A stretch of DNA of 64,000 nucleotides from NCBI GenBank assembly GCA_937127435.1, contig CAKZLZ010000104.1, positions 1 through 64,000 on the forward strand, given 5' to 3'. The notes beneath the pieces are model-generated. The model was not told where the DNA came from. It ran no database searches and worked only from the letters and a program-made list of their open reading frames with translations. Source of the stretch: an uncultured Verrucomicrobiota bacterium (GTDB taxonomy: Bacteria; Verrucomicrobiota; Kiritimatiellia; SS1-B-03-39; UBA6053). Positions 33,501-42,601 of the stretch are shown piece after piece (within the stretch, counting starts at the first letter, position 1; the number at the start of each line of letters is the position of its first letter). A program made the position numbers and the translations under genes.

Positions 33501-35298
33501 CACGGACAGAGATGCGGCCGGACCAGGATCCTTTGGAGAAGATAGCTCCGGGAAAAGTCGTTGCTTCATCGCCGACGAAGAAGGGGGCTTCGCTACCGTC
33601 TCCGCGTGATTCGATGGTCACAGCCGTGGTAGTGCTCATGCTGCCGTCGCTAACTTTTAACAGCCCCCAGATGATGCCCGCTGTCGGCGGCAAGTCGATG
33701 TCGAGGCTGCGGGTGGCTCCACTGCCGGTGGGAGTAACCGTGTAGGTGCCCGAACTGATACTCACCGTCCGGTTGACCTGTATCCAGGTCAAACTGAGGG
33801 TGTTGGCATCGCTGTCTGCATCACTGATACTCACCGGGATGGAAAGGCTGGAACCGGGGGCGCCGCTTAACGTGCCAATGGGAGCGATGGTCGGCGCGTG
33901 GTTGCCGGCCTCCTCATTTTCATAAACCTGCACGATGCGGCGTGGTCCGACGCATCGCTCACCGTTGCCGGCTACCGCCACAGGAAAGAGAGCGTAGACA
34001 CCCGCTTCGCCCGAATTAAAGCTGTAAGTATGTTCAAATGGAGCAGAGTTGTCGGTGGCGACTTTGACCCCATTTGCGTAGAAATCGACCGAAGTGACAG
34101 ATGAGAAATCGATCGGATCGACACTCATGCGGATACTTTGCCCGGTGACAAAATAGTTGGGGTACCAGGAATTAAATTTGGTCAGCACGTCCGTACCAAG
34201 ATCGTCATTGATCAGATCCGGGAACGTGACGAGTAGATCCTGATGGCCGAGGCTGAAGCCCGTTGCCCAAAAATAGGCAAGATCGGTATTGGCAATCCAG
34301 GAGTGGGTACCTTCGCTGCGGTCGAAGTCCGCGGCCGGACCGAAGTAGGGATCGGAACTTTGCCAATCCTTCAAGAAGTTCACATAGTTGTCATCGTCGT
34401 AGTCGAGTGGGTCGGGTCCATCTGTCTGTACAACCGCGAGTCCATGTTCCCCGCGCAATCCGGTGTTGGGATCAAGCGCGATCAGGTTTACGGGGCCCAG
34501 TTTGGGATCCTTTCCTGCGACCCCGGTCTGATAATCGTAACGGAGCGGAAGCATAAGGCTGAAAAACCCTATGGCTTCTTCGAAGGCGTGGCGTTTGGTG
34601 GCATGGGTTTGACGGGCTTCAACCGCACACATCCAAAGTGCACCCCGCTCAATCATGCTTCGAATGGAAGCTTCTCCATATGCATGATAGCCTTGGTCCC
34701 ATCGGTCTTTGTCCCATTCTCCCCAGCGAAAATAGCCTGGGACCGCTTTCACTGCAGCTGGATCAGACGCCTCATCGACATCCGAGAAAAAGCGGGTACT
34801 CTCCACTACGAACGAGATGACCCGGTCCGGTACATCGTAGGCCAGACTGAAGGCCGAGCTGCCTCCGGCGGATTCGCCGTATGTCAACAAGGGGACGTAT
34901 TCCAGCTCCGGATATATCAAGGAGCCGAGGGGTTGGGCCGCGTATTCAGCCAGTGCGTTGATCGTGGTAGTGCCGGCTGCATAGGTGTCGTTGGTGCCCA
35001 GATAGGCAAATCCGTTTTCATAGAGCCATTTTGACCAGCGGTCGTTGGCTGCATAGGCGGTATTCCCTCCCAGCCCCGGATAGGAGACCACTACGCCCCT
35101 GATGGCGTTTAGCGGGGTACCGTTGTGTGAAGGAATCGAAAGCACGTAGTCATTGGAACTGAATGAGTGGCTGTGGCTTTCAATGGCGTAACCTTCATTA
35201 AAGGTCTGTGCCGAACTGAGGGCCGGCAGCAGGCCTAACAACCAAAAAACAATAATTACAAACCGAAGCGGGAGAGAGGGCAGAGACGTGTTTTTCAT
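27517..35298 (-). CDS. Giant multidomain secreted protein with two esterase-like domains
   Basis: A 2593-residue protein with a signal peptide (residues about 1-30, LPALSSAQ). Approximate layout: alpha/beta-hydrolase (30-480) with nucleophile elbow YGESAGGSSAF; cadherin/Ig-like and putative-Ig domains (485-900); FN3 (905-1000); a beta-sandwich of carbohydrate-binding appearance (1010-1210); Ig-like; an SGNH/GDSL-like hydrolase (1310-1530; IAHYGSSTIFG, RNRGIPGWNT, AVHPNDAGHLE); LamG-like (1545-1740); a golvesin-type C-terminal domain (1830-1980; GRYALYICRPDN, VRADAFRFVK); two Ig-like repeats with YQWYQGxSxDxSxP; FN3; another beta-sandwich; and a C-terminal module (TWAGEASLSGDD..DGVTNLMKYALG) seen also in the divergent giant gene. 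It probably removes ester groups from a polysaccharide at the cell surface. Domain limits are by eye. Confidence 0.78.
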   Translation of the reverse strand: MKNTSLPSLPLRFVIIVFWLLGLLPALSSAQTFNEGYAIESHSHSFSSNDYVLSIPSHNGTPLNAIRGVVVSYPGLGGNTAYAANDRWSKWLYENGFAYLGTNDTYAAGTTTINALAEYAAQPLGSLIYPELEYVPLLTYGESAGGSSAFSLAYDVPDRVISFVVESTRFFSDVDEASDPAAVKAVPGYFRWGEWDKDRWDQGYHAYGEASIRSMIERGALWMCAVEARQTHATKRHAFEEAIGFFSLMLPLRYDYQTGVAGKDPKLGPVNLIALDPNTGLRGEHGLAVVQTDGPDPLDYDDDNYVNFLKDWQSSDPYFGPAADFDRSEGTHSWIANTDLAYFWATGFSLGHQDLLVTFPDLINDDLGTDVLTKFNSWYPNYFVTGQSIRMSVDPIDFSSVTSVDFYANGVKVATDNSAPFEHTYSFNSGEAGVYALFPVAVAGNGERCVGPRRIVQVYENEEAGNHAPTIAPIGTLSGAPGSSLSIPVSISDADSDANTLSLTWIQVNRTVSISSGTYTVTPTGSGATRSLDIDLPPTAGIIWGLLKVSDGSMSTTTAVTIESRGDGSEAPFFVGDEATTFPGAIFSKGSWSGRISVRVYDYDTDPGDLLLTASSSNTTAIPDENIFLGGSGQFRYVRVKPVTGGATITLNLSDGNSNVTKSFYCGPKAQDNKVPVISQPADQNSYFATPGDPLELRVFDLYTDNKSTIPGETVLEVSVASSNQTLIPDSAITVIKVGAHRHVQWTPTFNQTGTATLTATVTDEQGLSASTSFDVSVSAPPGLTTEDATLPDGLVGTAYSEQLIAAGGIPPYTWTLTAGTLPGGLILAEDGALSGTPTADGTFSFTAQVDDSDSSGSSADFSIFIDVPDTTPPATINDLVATSVSDSAIELTWTAPTDDDSGVASYDLRISTFPITTAGDFENATPAAGLLTPSAPGSAESYTFAGLSASTPYYFSIRSRDVEGNDSLQSASISVTTAAPPTLYTLGEFDVASDNTLPHAINLASTNSDWYAYPSNGISGNYVRSIASGGNNDGYLQIARNYSQTAAQTIVTWIDPQALGLTPGASYSLQFDYKVDRTDPAAAYDSGAMIRCALADNNGTYSQAGSLISGTAMTVTGDGNIAFNYSDTEFDIGDETDWTTHSTTQTWTYTDYGSNTRLVIAISGEGFGQNVNTFDPANPYTYLGIDNVRLLLDTDGSPTGEAPVIATQPMSQTLVNGQSANLSISASGDAGSLSYQWYLGDSGDTSSPINGATSSEITTSALSSNNSYWVQVTDVNGSVDSDTVYLQVSPLPNKNIAHYGSSTIFGYAADYEPAIAPHDQGNYAPGDDDDDIKQWMKGYSYLTRELLANNGWTLRNRGIPGWNTIQAGDNLDNHLLNTGGSNNVDFGYVFTGLTLGNEGLAPEADAYWAHENFRYGIQRINQTAYQNSIRPLVGLVYMKDAYGPDEYAAVQRMNRHLNSLDVPSVNFLGALDDGNGHYPPGYGAESTAVHPNDAGHLELFYAYVPSVYDALEQGKSTPTRQNAPGYLHINNPSDISPLLYRPADTVYAQPIHSFALRFLVRTDSDGVLASIQAMDANNADAPLSASLVINNGLLEYQSDVSISTGIALNDGQWHEILLSHYYASERTLLFVNGSAAGSINEKIEPLKFVLGGPGGSGLTPPTVADYQDMMIWRAALNADEAQALYEGSMIQASMEVYAPLRDTDFADGQPLTNLAQSLAEVIVAGQGFTAIDESTEHPSGFNATDNTTSVMLNWIDHSSASVGFRIERQTLPAGADDYDVILDEEAAAYTGSWNDVTDSNGYNGDYKEVASVTTNPDASVTYTPDLTGQAGRYALYICRPDNSSMSNFEMTLTDGSGGTHNLYHTYRKIHNTQSRAGEWIYMGSYNLQDGASLSYTNEFPTAGDAVRADAFRFVKEQVPGDWQTLATLPAGSTTYTDATTGAPYAYRIRIIKNAQVSQVVAESDIRSTLQSPGLHAPVITRQTPDSSFPYGESQTLTVTAEGSNLTYQWYQGFSCDESSPVSAATASTLVVTTPRLPVNYWVKVSNEFGHAHSHTINLIPLTGPRVLQHPQAITIAADSSTTLSVLAESTGSLTYQWYQGVSGDRSNPLSGATSASLTTPARTVAATYWVELSDDLGITHSTSATVSIKNADSTPPAAIVDLTTGNITTTSVDLAWTAPGDDGVVGTATSYDLRISSTAIQDETDFNNATAIDNAPPPSVAGSTETLTLSDLNAGTTYYLTIRSSDATGNFSELSNGITFTTTPTVSSGEKHLLFNFGSSESGNWNNLSHSTNLTTLPLTLTNLIYDDGSNATGIEMQLSADIGYGSTESRLFTANNYATQTNEDPDAASWLTDAASNSAIRIKTGDSTYTIKIHNLAAGSYNIETYIAADTAYYSYADLTAKAGISGSTVTTTVSYDSANFAVTAGRQTQVLRWNDIQLQTGEVLEISVTGNGTEWALLNAIRITEIPGATIFDTWAGEASLSGDDALPSSIPFNDGVTNLMKYALGMPGNAMANPSELPSASGGMESSTFNFIFRRERSELTYTIETSPDLSPDSWTEYSINPGNVGNTVTVSIPIDISGKGFCRLRVTQ

Positions 35299-35520
35299 GT
35301 CTCTATATCCTACAGCCTATAAAATTTTCGGACAATTCGTTCGGGCGTATGAATCCTGTGATTTAGCGAATTATTTTGAATTCAGGCCCTTGGCTTTCCC
35401 CGAGAGCGTTCCCGTTCAATTTTTAGCAGAAGATAAACAGGTTCACTTGTGGGTGGGTTGTGGCGAAGGCGCTGCAGATGGTATCCTGATTCCTGTAATG
35501 AGTACCCAAGGAAATTAGAG
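35299..35520. promoter_or_regulatory. Divergent promoter region of the two giant genes
   Basis: These 222 bases separate the start codons of the two divergent giant genes and must hold both promoters. No convincing -35/-10 pair or operator palindrome stands out. A plus-strand open frame (35288-35518) has a protein-like composition (QFLAEDKQVHLWVGCGEGAA) but no recognisable domain or ribosome-binding site. Confidence 0.4.
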
Positions 35521-38500
35521 ATGCTTGATGTCATAAGATATTGTTTCGGAGGATTGTTGGTTGGGCTGCTTCCGCTTTTCGGACAGTCGATCAATAGCGA
35601 ATTCGATGTCGACCGATATGACACCACGGCACCAAACGATGTTACCGGCGCCGAAATTCCCTACACTGTGTCGATTCCCACACGTAACGGTATTGCCGTT
35701 GATAAGGTCAAAGCCATCCTGATTGCTGCCCCGGGGATCAGCAGCACTTTTCCGCACGTTTCCTACACCGCCGACAGCCGTTGGCACAAATGGCTTCATG
35801 CCAATGAACTGGCCTACTTGGACATCGGTGATGAATACGAGCATTCGGACAGCATTATTCAGGCGCTTGATCAGATCGCCGCCAGTAGTGGGTATCCCGA
35901 GCTCGAACATGCGCCGATCATGATCTTCGGGGAATCCGCCGGCGGCAGCACCGCCTTTTACTTCGCCCGGGATGTCCCTGCGCGTGTCATCGCCTTTGCC
36001 ACCGAACACACGCGCTATTGGGACGACCACATCCCGGCAGAAACCTATCAGGTCCCTGCCTATTTCCGCTGGGGAGAATTTGATGACATGCGCTGGTCCG
36101 ACGGCTACTGGGATATCGATGGCGACAATATCAAAGACAAGCTCAACAGGGGAGCGCTTTGGATGACCGCCGGCGAGGACCGCCAGCAACATGCCACCAA
36201 GCGCTATGCGCTGGAAGAAGCTATCGGCTATTTCTCGCTGATCCTCCCCCTGCGCTACACTTATGAAGAAGGCGTGATGGGGAAAGACGCGAAACTCGGC
36301 CCCGTGACCTTGAATACCCTTGTCCGTGAAGACGGTTATCTGGGAGAAATCAATATGGGCGCCGTCCAGACGCCACGTTACGACATGAATTCCAATCTCC
36401 TGAAAGACTGGGAGTCGACCGATCCTTATTACGCCCCCTATGCCACGGCCGAACGCAGCGACAAGCTGGAGCACAATTGGATGCCGAACTCCAAAATCGC
36501 CGCCTTCTGGGCAACGAAGATCACCAACGGCGAGCACGACCTCGATGTTCGTTACTTAGACACCCTTGAAGATGACTACGGCCTGGATACCCAGGTGAAT
36601 CGCGGCAGCTACTTCCCCAATACCTTCACCACCGATCAGCAGGTGCGGATCGAGGTGATCGCGAGCGATTTCCCCAACATTTCGGAAATGCAGTTTTGGA
36701 GGAACGACCAGTTGGTGGCCACGGATGCGACGCCGCCATACACCCATGCCTACACCTTCACCGAGTGGGAGACCGGCGTGCATTTCATTTACCCGGTCGC
36801 GATTGACGAAAACGGGCAGCGTTGCGTGGGTCGCCGCCGCGTGATTCAGGTTTATTCCAATACCTACGCTAGCAACACCTCACCCACCGTCAGTGATATC
36901 GACCCCTTGCTCGGCGAACCGGGGACGACCCTCGAAATTCCCTTCACCATTGGCGATGCCGAGACCAGCGCGGACAGCCTCAGCCTAAGCTGGGTCAAGA
37001 TCAACAATACCGATGATTTTAGCTCATCGGATTACACCGCCAGCTTCAGCGGGTCGGGGGCGAACCGTGTCCTCAACCTGACGCTCCCTAACGCCAACGG
37101 CATTCTCTGGGGAATGGTTCAAGTCAGTGACGGTGATATGAGTGTGAACGAATACGTGCAGGTACAAATGGGTGCCAACGACGGATACGCCCCGCCTTTT
37201 TTTGTGGAAGGTGAAAAGCTCATCTACACCGGTCCAGTGTTTATGGGCGGGAGCTGGTCGAAGCGGATATCGCTGCATGTGTTTGATTACGATACGCCGG
37301 TCGAGGATTTAACCATTATCGCGACCTCCAGTAATCAGGGAGTGCTTCCGGATGAGAATATCATCGTGGGTGGTGTGGGGCGCTTCCGCTACATTCAAGT
37401 CAAACCGCTTTCCGGCGGATATTGCGCGGTAACGGTTGAAGTCAGCGACGGGCACACCAGCACGACGACCACCTTCGGCGTGCCGTCAAAAACACTCATC
37501 AATTACCCCCCTGTCATTTCTGACATTCCCGACCAAACGGTAAGCGCTGGCCGCAGCTCCGACCCGATTGAGGTACGGGCCTATGATCTACAGACTCCTG
37601 GAGAGGCGCTGATTGGCGGAGAAACAACGCTCAGCCTGACTGTGACTTCCGACGACCAGTCGCTCGTTGCCGATGGGGACATCAGCGTTGTGTCTGTAGG
37701 CGAGCGTCGCCGAATTAAGTTTCAGCCCTCATCGAGCAATACGGGCACCGCAACGCTGACGGCCACGATCTCCGACGAAGGCGGCTTGACGGCTACCGAT
37801 ACTTTTACCGTCACCGTGAATGCCGCGGCGCCTTTGTCCGTCGCGGGCGGAAACCTGGGACCTGCATTCTTAGGTCAGGATGTGGCGGAGATCCTCACCG
37901 CTACGGGCGGGATCGGGCCGCTGAGTTGGTCACTTGCAGGTGGCAGCCTGCCTACGGGTTTGACCCTGAATGCCGATGGTTCGTTCTCGGGGACGCCTCA
38001 ACAGACGGGAGATTTCACCTTCACCGCAAGCGTGAGCGATGCCAACAGCGATACGGATTCCGCGCCGTTTACCTTACACGTGGACGCCTGGCTACCCTTA
38101 CCTGGCAATATTACCCTGACCGCCGAAAATGATTCCACGGTTACGATGAGTTGGAGTGACGATGCCACAGGCGAAACCGGCTATGAAATCCAGCGGAGTC
38201 CGCGCAACCAGGTTGCCTGGAGCACCGTGACCACCACAGGCGCCGACGCCACCAGCTACAACGATGCGAGCGTTACTGCCGGGGAACAATACAACTACCG
38301 CATCCGCACCCTGGGCGACGGGCCAAGCCCCTACAGTGAGGTGTTTTTTGTTGAGGTGCAGTCCGCACCGAGCATCATCACCCAACCCCAAAGCACTGTC
38401 GCGGTCTATCTCACCACCCCCAGCATTGAAGTTACCGCATTGGGCGGGGCGCTCACTTTCCAATGGTATGAAGGACTGTCGGGAGACACCTCAACCCCCC

Positions 38501-40743
38501 TCAGCGGCGAAACCACCAAACGCCTAACCATCGACAATATTGAAAACACCCGCCACTTCTGGGTGCGCGTCAGCAATGGCGTCGGCTCCATCGATTCAGG
38601 CACCGCCACCCTCACCGTCAACAAGACCACTTGGCCGATTTACCTGGACTTTGGCAGTGTCGTCACCCCAAGCCCGGACGGGGAAGGGCGTCACTGGAAT
38701 ACTATGGATTCTCCTAATGGCACACGAGACGGGTTGATTGATTCCGCCGGGGATTCCACTTTGATCAGCTTCTCGTCCAGCGGTTTCTTCAAGGTCAGTA
38801 CCTACAGCGAGAATCCCGTGAGTCCGTTGTATCCTGACAGTGCAGTGGATGATGTGCTATGGGCTCACAACTCGAATGAAAACTCATCAACAAATCCGCT
38901 TGCGGCCATCACCATCAGTGGCCTGGAAGCCGGGGAGGACTATGATCTGAAAATTTTTGCTACAGCTGACAATGATAATGGTTATTACACCACGACCTAC
39001 ATCATTGATGGAGAGAGCCAAACCTTCGACCCGGGAGGCAACACTTCGACCTTCGTAGAGTTTACCAAGCTTATCGCGGATGCATCGGGTGAAATCCGCA
39101 TGGAAGTGGTCACCGGCGAATATAGCCCCGGCTTTATCAATGTGATGGAAATCCATAAATCGCTGGCACTGGAACTCTCCGAGACAGATGTGAGTGTGCC
39201 CGAGGGGTCGACTTCCACCTTCGATCTTCGCCTTAACCGCGCCCCGGATACCGATCAGACCGTCAATATTGCGCGTGCCTCCGGCGATGCAGACATCAGC
39301 CTTGGCAGTTCAGCCTCTCTGACCTTCTCTCCCGCAAACTGGGACCAGTGGCAAACCGTCACCCTGCAGGCCGCCGAAGACGCCGACACCGATGACGGAA
39401 CCGCCATTTTTGAATGCGCGGGGACGGGCGTCGACACGGTCACGGTTAACGCAACCGAAGCGGACAATGACTTGGCCATCGAAGTTGACCAAACCAGCCT
39501 GACCGTTGGTGAAGGCGGCAGCGCCAACATTCAGATCCGCCTCAATAGCGCTCCGCTGACCACCAGCACGGTCAACGTCTCCCGGTTGAGCGGGGATGCA
39601 GACATTTCGGTTGGGATCGAATCCGAACTCATTTTTACTCCCGAGAATTACTATAGCTGGCAGACCGTCTTTTTGCATGCCGCGCAGGATGTCGATAACG
39701 AGAATGGTTCCGCCACGATCCGTCTGAGCGCCACGGATGCAGCAGATGTCGATGTCGTGGTGACCGAGGTGGATGACGACTACGCTGTGGTCGCCGAGGG
39801 TTTGCTGGCTTCCTGGGAACTGGATGCCATCACCAACAGCCCTCTGGTGACCGAAGTGAACGCCGGATTTTTGGCGGACGGACTGAGTGCAGGTCTGCTC
39901 ACCCATAGTGATCCCGCCGAGATGCGAGGTGTGAACGATGCGCTGAGAGCGATCGATAATAATGAGCCCAATCTCGCCGCCTCTATCACCGCCGGAAATT
40001 ATTTCAAATGGACGTTGCAGGTGGATGCCGATCACGTGGTCCAGATATCAGATGTCGTCCTGCGCTCGAAAATTGATGGTTCAACGATGTCGCTGGCGCT
40101 GCTGTGTGATGCGATCGGTTTGACGGCCGGCGATGCGTTGGAAACCATTCCCCCCGGATTACAGATGTCGGACATCAGTATGACCATGGACCCGGTGTCC
40201 GGATCGGTGGAGTTCCGCGTCTATGGCTATGGAACAAGCAGTGCGTATGACGGGATGCTGATTGGCCATTCATACAAAACAGATGGGCTTAACGATATCG
40301 AGATCTATGGACAGGTCGTCTATTCGTCGCCACCCCCCACGACGTTCGCCGGATGGGCCGCGAGATACAGCCTGGCGGCCGATTCGACTCTAGACAGCGA
40401 CACCGACGGGGTGGTCAATTTAATGGAATATGCCTTACGGCTGAATCCAAATCTGAATCAGGGAATCGGGATGCCGACCGGCGGAGTGGTGGAGGAGGGA
40501 GGGCAACTGTACCAGACCTTCCGCTTTCGCCGCAACCTGGAGGCGACCGATTTAACCTATGTTCTCGAAGGAGCGGATGTCTTGGGTGATCCAAGTGCCT
40601 GGGAGCCTCTCACCATCGCCCCGGCGGATGAAACGGTGGTCGACCCGGATGTCGACGGCGACGGAAAGGTGGAACTGATAGAATTGAAAGTCAATATAAA
40701 CGATAAAACCCGGCATTTCCTTCGTTTGGAGGCTGTTAGGTAG
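35521..40743 (+). CDS. Giant multidomain secreted protein with N-terminal alpha/beta-hydrolase
   Basis: A 1740-residue protein; the start at 35521 gives a signal peptide (MLDVIRYCFGGLLVGLLPLFG) and drops a 24-residue extension without one. Residues about 20-470 match the first domain of the divergent giant: FGESAGGSTAF nucleophile elbow, PAYFRWGEFDDMRW, HATKRYALEEAIGYFSLILP. Then follow Ig/cadherin-like units, a putative-Ig domain (LGQDVAEILTATGGIGPLSW), FN3, an Ig-like unit with FQWYEGLSGDTSTPLSG, a beta-sandwich, two Calx-beta-like repeats (VSVPEGSTSTFDLRLNRAPD; LTVGEGGSANIQIRLNSAP) and the common C-terminal module (LDSDTDGVVNLMEYALRLNP). It lacks the SGNH domain of its neighbour. It is more GC-rich than neighbouring genes (36 of 60 bases at 36601-36660), suggesting a different history. 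Likely a surface esterase. Confidence 0.8.
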   Translation: MLDVIRYCFGGLLVGLLPLFGQSINSEFDVDRYDTTAPNDVTGAEIPYTVSIPTRNGIAVDKVKAILIAAPGISSTFPHVSYTADSRWHKWLHANELAYLDIGDEYEHSDSIIQALDQIAASSGYPELEHAPIMIFGESAGGSTAFYFARDVPARVIAFATEHTRYWDDHIPAETYQVPAYFRWGEFDDMRWSDGYWDIDGDNIKDKLNRGALWMTAGEDRQQHATKRYALEEAIGYFSLILPLRYTYEEGVMGKDAKLGPVTLNTLVREDGYLGEINMGAVQTPRYDMNSNLLKDWESTDPYYAPYATAERSDKLEHNWMPNSKIAAFWATKITNGEHDLDVRYLDTLEDDYGLDTQVNRGSYFPNTFTTDQQVRIEVIASDFPNISEMQFWRNDQLVATDATPPYTHAYTFTEWETGVHFIYPVAIDENGQRCVGRRRVIQVYSNTYASNTSPTVSDIDPLLGEPGTTLEIPFTIGDAETSADSLSLSWVKINNTDDFSSSDYTASFSGSGANRVLNLTLPNANGILWGMVQVSDGDMSVNEYVQVQMGANDGYAPPFFVEGEKLIYTGPVFMGGSWSKRISLHVFDYDTPVEDLTIIATSSNQGVLPDENIIVGGVGRFRYIQVKPLSGGYCAVTVEVSDGHTSTTTTFGVPSKTLINYPPVISDIPDQTVSAGRSSDPIEVRAYDLQTPGEALIGGETTLSLTVTSDDQSLVADGDISVVSVGERRRIKFQPSSSNTGTATLTATISDEGGLTATDTFTVTVNAAAPLSVAGGNLGPAFLGQDVAEILTATGGIGPLSWSLAGGSLPTGLTLNADGSFSGTPQQTGDFTFTASVSDANSDTDSAPFTLHVDAWLPLPGNITLTAENDSTVTMSWSDDATGETGYEIQRSPRNQVAWSTVTTTGADATSYNDASVTAGEQYNYRIRTLGDGPSPYSEVFFVEVQSAPSIITQPQSTVAVYLTTPSIEVTALGGALTFQWYEGLSGDTSTPLSGETTKRLTIDNIENTRHFWVRVSNGVGSIDSGTATLTVNKTTWPIYLDFGSVVTPSPDGEGRHWNTMDSPNGTRDGLIDSAGDSTLISFSSSGFFKVSTYSENPVSPLYPDSAVDDVLWAHNSNENSSTNPLAAITISGLEAGEDYDLKIFATADNDNGYYTTTYIIDGESQTFDPGGNTSTFVEFTKLIADASGEIRMEVVTGEYSPGFINVMEIHKSLALELSETDVSVPEGSTSTFDLRLNRAPDTDQTVNIARASGDADISLGSSASLTFSPANWDQWQTVTLQAAEDADTDDGTAIFECAGTGVDTVTVNATEADNDLAIEVDQTSLTVGEGGSANIQIRLNSAPLTTSTVNVSRLSGDADISVGIESELIFTPENYYSWQTVFLHAAQDVDNENGSATIRLSATDAADVDVVVTEVDDDYAVVAEGLLASWELDAITNSPLVTEVNAGFLADGLSAGLLTHSDPAEMRGVNDALRAIDNNEPNLAASITAGNYFKWTLQVDADHVVQISDVVLRSKIDGSTMSLALLCDAIGLTAGDALETIPPGLQMSDISMTMDPVSGSVEFRVYGYGTSSAYDGMLIGHSYKTDGLNDIEIYGQVVYSSPPPTTFAGWAARYSLAADSTLDSDTDGVVNLMEYALRLNPNLNQGIGMPTGGVVEEGGQLYQTFRFRRNLEATDLTYVLEGADVLGDPSAWEPLTIAPADETVVDPDVDGDGKVELIELKVNINDKTRHFLRLEAVR

Positions 40744-40804
40744 TCGTTTTTTACCAGAGTGAGCAGAGAGAGGCTACATAGAATTTAACCCAAGGAGGTA
40801 ACTT

Positions 40805-42574
40805 ATGAAACTGATATTCTATATACTAACAACACTTATTTTTATGGTGGCGAATGTTCGTGCCAATGAAACGCAGGAAACCTCGGAAACGAATCACGAG
40901 CTCAAGCGGTATCTGGAACAGCACCCTGAGTCCGACACCGACCGTGACGGTGTGCTTGGCTGGTGGGAAAAAGAGCAGCATCTCTCGGCGGATGCCCTGG
41001 AGGAATTAGTCGAGGGAACGGTTCATAAACATGTCCGCATTCCCATGCGTGATGGCTATGAACTCATGGCGGAGGTTTTTTTACCAGCGGATGACGGGAA
41101 ACCAACTCCTGTCGTGGTAACTCGTGCTGGATACGGACGTTGGCGTGCAGCCGGGTATGCAAAGTCCGCAAATAAAGATGGTATGGCTTTTGTGACCACA
41201 CAGGTGCGCAGGTATGACGGCGGAAAACATGAGAAATTTAAGGATTCGGAAAGTTCGTTCGTACAGATTGATGACATGTATGACATCTGTGAATGGCTGG
41301 CGGAGCAACCTTGGTGCAATGACAGAATTGGCACCATCGGTGGCTCTGGAAACGGTTTTGCTGGGAGTATGGGCTTCTGGTCGTTGCACCCTGCCTATAT
41401 TGCCTGCCGCGCCGGAAACACGGCAGGGAATGTTAAATATTATTGGGGCTATCAGAACAGCGTTGCCACCTACCAAATTCGCTGGGTTAACTCCACGATT
41501 GGAAACGTTCAAGGTAGCAAACGGCCAACGCTGCCCAAACATGGCTACGATTATGATTCCTGGATCAAATGGATAACCGAAAGGGCAAAAGACAGCGACA
41601 ATTACTATTTTAATGGTACCGGTTGGTATGACCCGTTGTTCCAAGCTGCCCTTGACGATTTTATGGCACTCCAGCATACCGGAAAGGCTTATGTCGACAT
41701 TGAGCCACGCGGTCATGGCGGCACAAGTGGTTTCGGCGAGAAAAGGAACTTCAAGTTCCCGATTCATAATGGCCCTGCTGGAAAGTGGGGTGTCGGTACT
41801 TTTCCAAGTTTCAAAGACCTGCTTAAGGGTAAAGAGCCCGAGAATCCGAAGTCTCTGATCCGGTATTTCCTGATGGGCGATGTCAGAGACAGTAGTGCGC
41901 CCGGGAATGAGTGGGTATCCGCAAACACCTGGCCTCCGGTATCAACCAAAACTAATTTATATTTTACCGAAGGCGGTAAGTTGTTGAGCTCGAAGCCAAC
42001 AGGCAATGCAAGAGTCAGTTATACCTATGACCCGAAGGATCCGACCCCGAGTTTCGGAGGGTATTACTCCTGGAATCCCAAACTTTCCGGTCCACACGAC
42101 CAGAGCGAATTGCGTAAGCGCGAGGATGTGCTTTACTTTGAAACGGACCCGCTTCAAGCACCTGTCAATGTGACTGGACGCATTTCCGCAAAACTTTTCA
42201 TCAGCAGTAGTGCAAAAGACACGCAGTTTATTGTGAAACTGGTGGATATTTATCCGGATGGTTATGAGGCAATCATGCGCGAAGCCCCGTTTATGGCGCG
42301 TTATGCAGAAGGCTATGATCAACCAGCCCCCCTGGAGGGCGGAAAGGTCTATGAACTCGATGTGGATATGTGGAGTACTGCAAATGTTTTCAATAAAGGG
42401 CACAAAATCGGGGTCATCGTGTGCAGCGCTGCCAAGGAATCATACGAAGTTCACCCCAACACCTATGAGCAGATTGATCTTGCTGATTGGGGCGAACAAT
42501 CGGTTGTCGCTGAAAATATAATTCATCTTTCAGCCAAGCACCCGTCGCACATCACCCTGCCGGTTGTGGAGTAG
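40805..42574 (+). CDS. CocE/NonD-type (peptidase S15) alpha/beta hydrolase, secreted, copy B
   Basis: A 589-residue protein with signal peptide (about residues 1-20, VANVRA) and an exceptionally good ribosome-binding site (AAGGAGGT). A short helical N-terminal insert contains ESDTDRDGVLGWWEKEQ, a D-x-D-x-D-G loop that may bind calcium. The S15 core follows: AGYGRWRAAGYAKSANKDG, nucleophile elbow IGGSGNGF with Ser181, candidate His in EPRGHGG, and a C-terminal jelly roll (VTGRISAKLFISSSAKDTQF, VKLVDIYPDG, GHKIGVIVCSA). It is paralogous to the product of 23945 but does not share its operon partners: here the creatininase-family gene follows 27 bases later, so the two are probably co-transcribed. 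The substrate is unknown. Confidence 0.85.
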   Translation: MKLIFYILTTLIFMVANVRANETQETSETNHELKRYLEQHPESDTDRDGVLGWWEKEQHLSADALEELVEGTVHKHVRIPMRDGYELMAEVFLPADDGKPTPVVVTRAGYGRWRAAGYAKSANKDGMAFVTTQVRRYDGGKHEKFKDSESSFVQIDDMYDICEWLAEQPWCNDRIGTIGGSGNGFAGSMGFWSLHPAYIACRAGNTAGNVKYYWGYQNSVATYQIRWVNSTIGNVQGSKRPTLPKHGYDYDSWIKWITERAKDSDNYYFNGTGWYDPLFQAALDDFMALQHTGKAYVDIEPRGHGGTSGFGEKRNFKFPIHNGPAGKWGVGTFPSFKDLLKGKEPENPKSLIRYFLMGDVRDSSAPGNEWVSANTWPPVSTKTNLYFTEGGKLLSSKPTGNARVSYTYDPKDPTPSFGGYYSWNPKLSGPHDQSELRKREDVLYFETDPLQAPVNVTGRISAKLFISSSAKDTQFIVKLVDIYPDGYEAIMREAPFMARYAEGYDQPAPLEGGKVYELDVDMWSTANVFNKGHKIGVIVCSAAKESYEVHPNTYEQIDLADWGEQSVVAENIIHLSAKHPSHITLPVVE

Positions 42575-42601
42575 TTCAAATAACATATCAAGTATCTGTG
42601 C

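Noticed and set aside
35288-35518. 76-codon plus-strand frame in the gap between the giant genes
   Set aside because: Protein-like composition but no ribosome-binding site, no recognisable domain, and it begins inside the start of the minus-strand giant gene.
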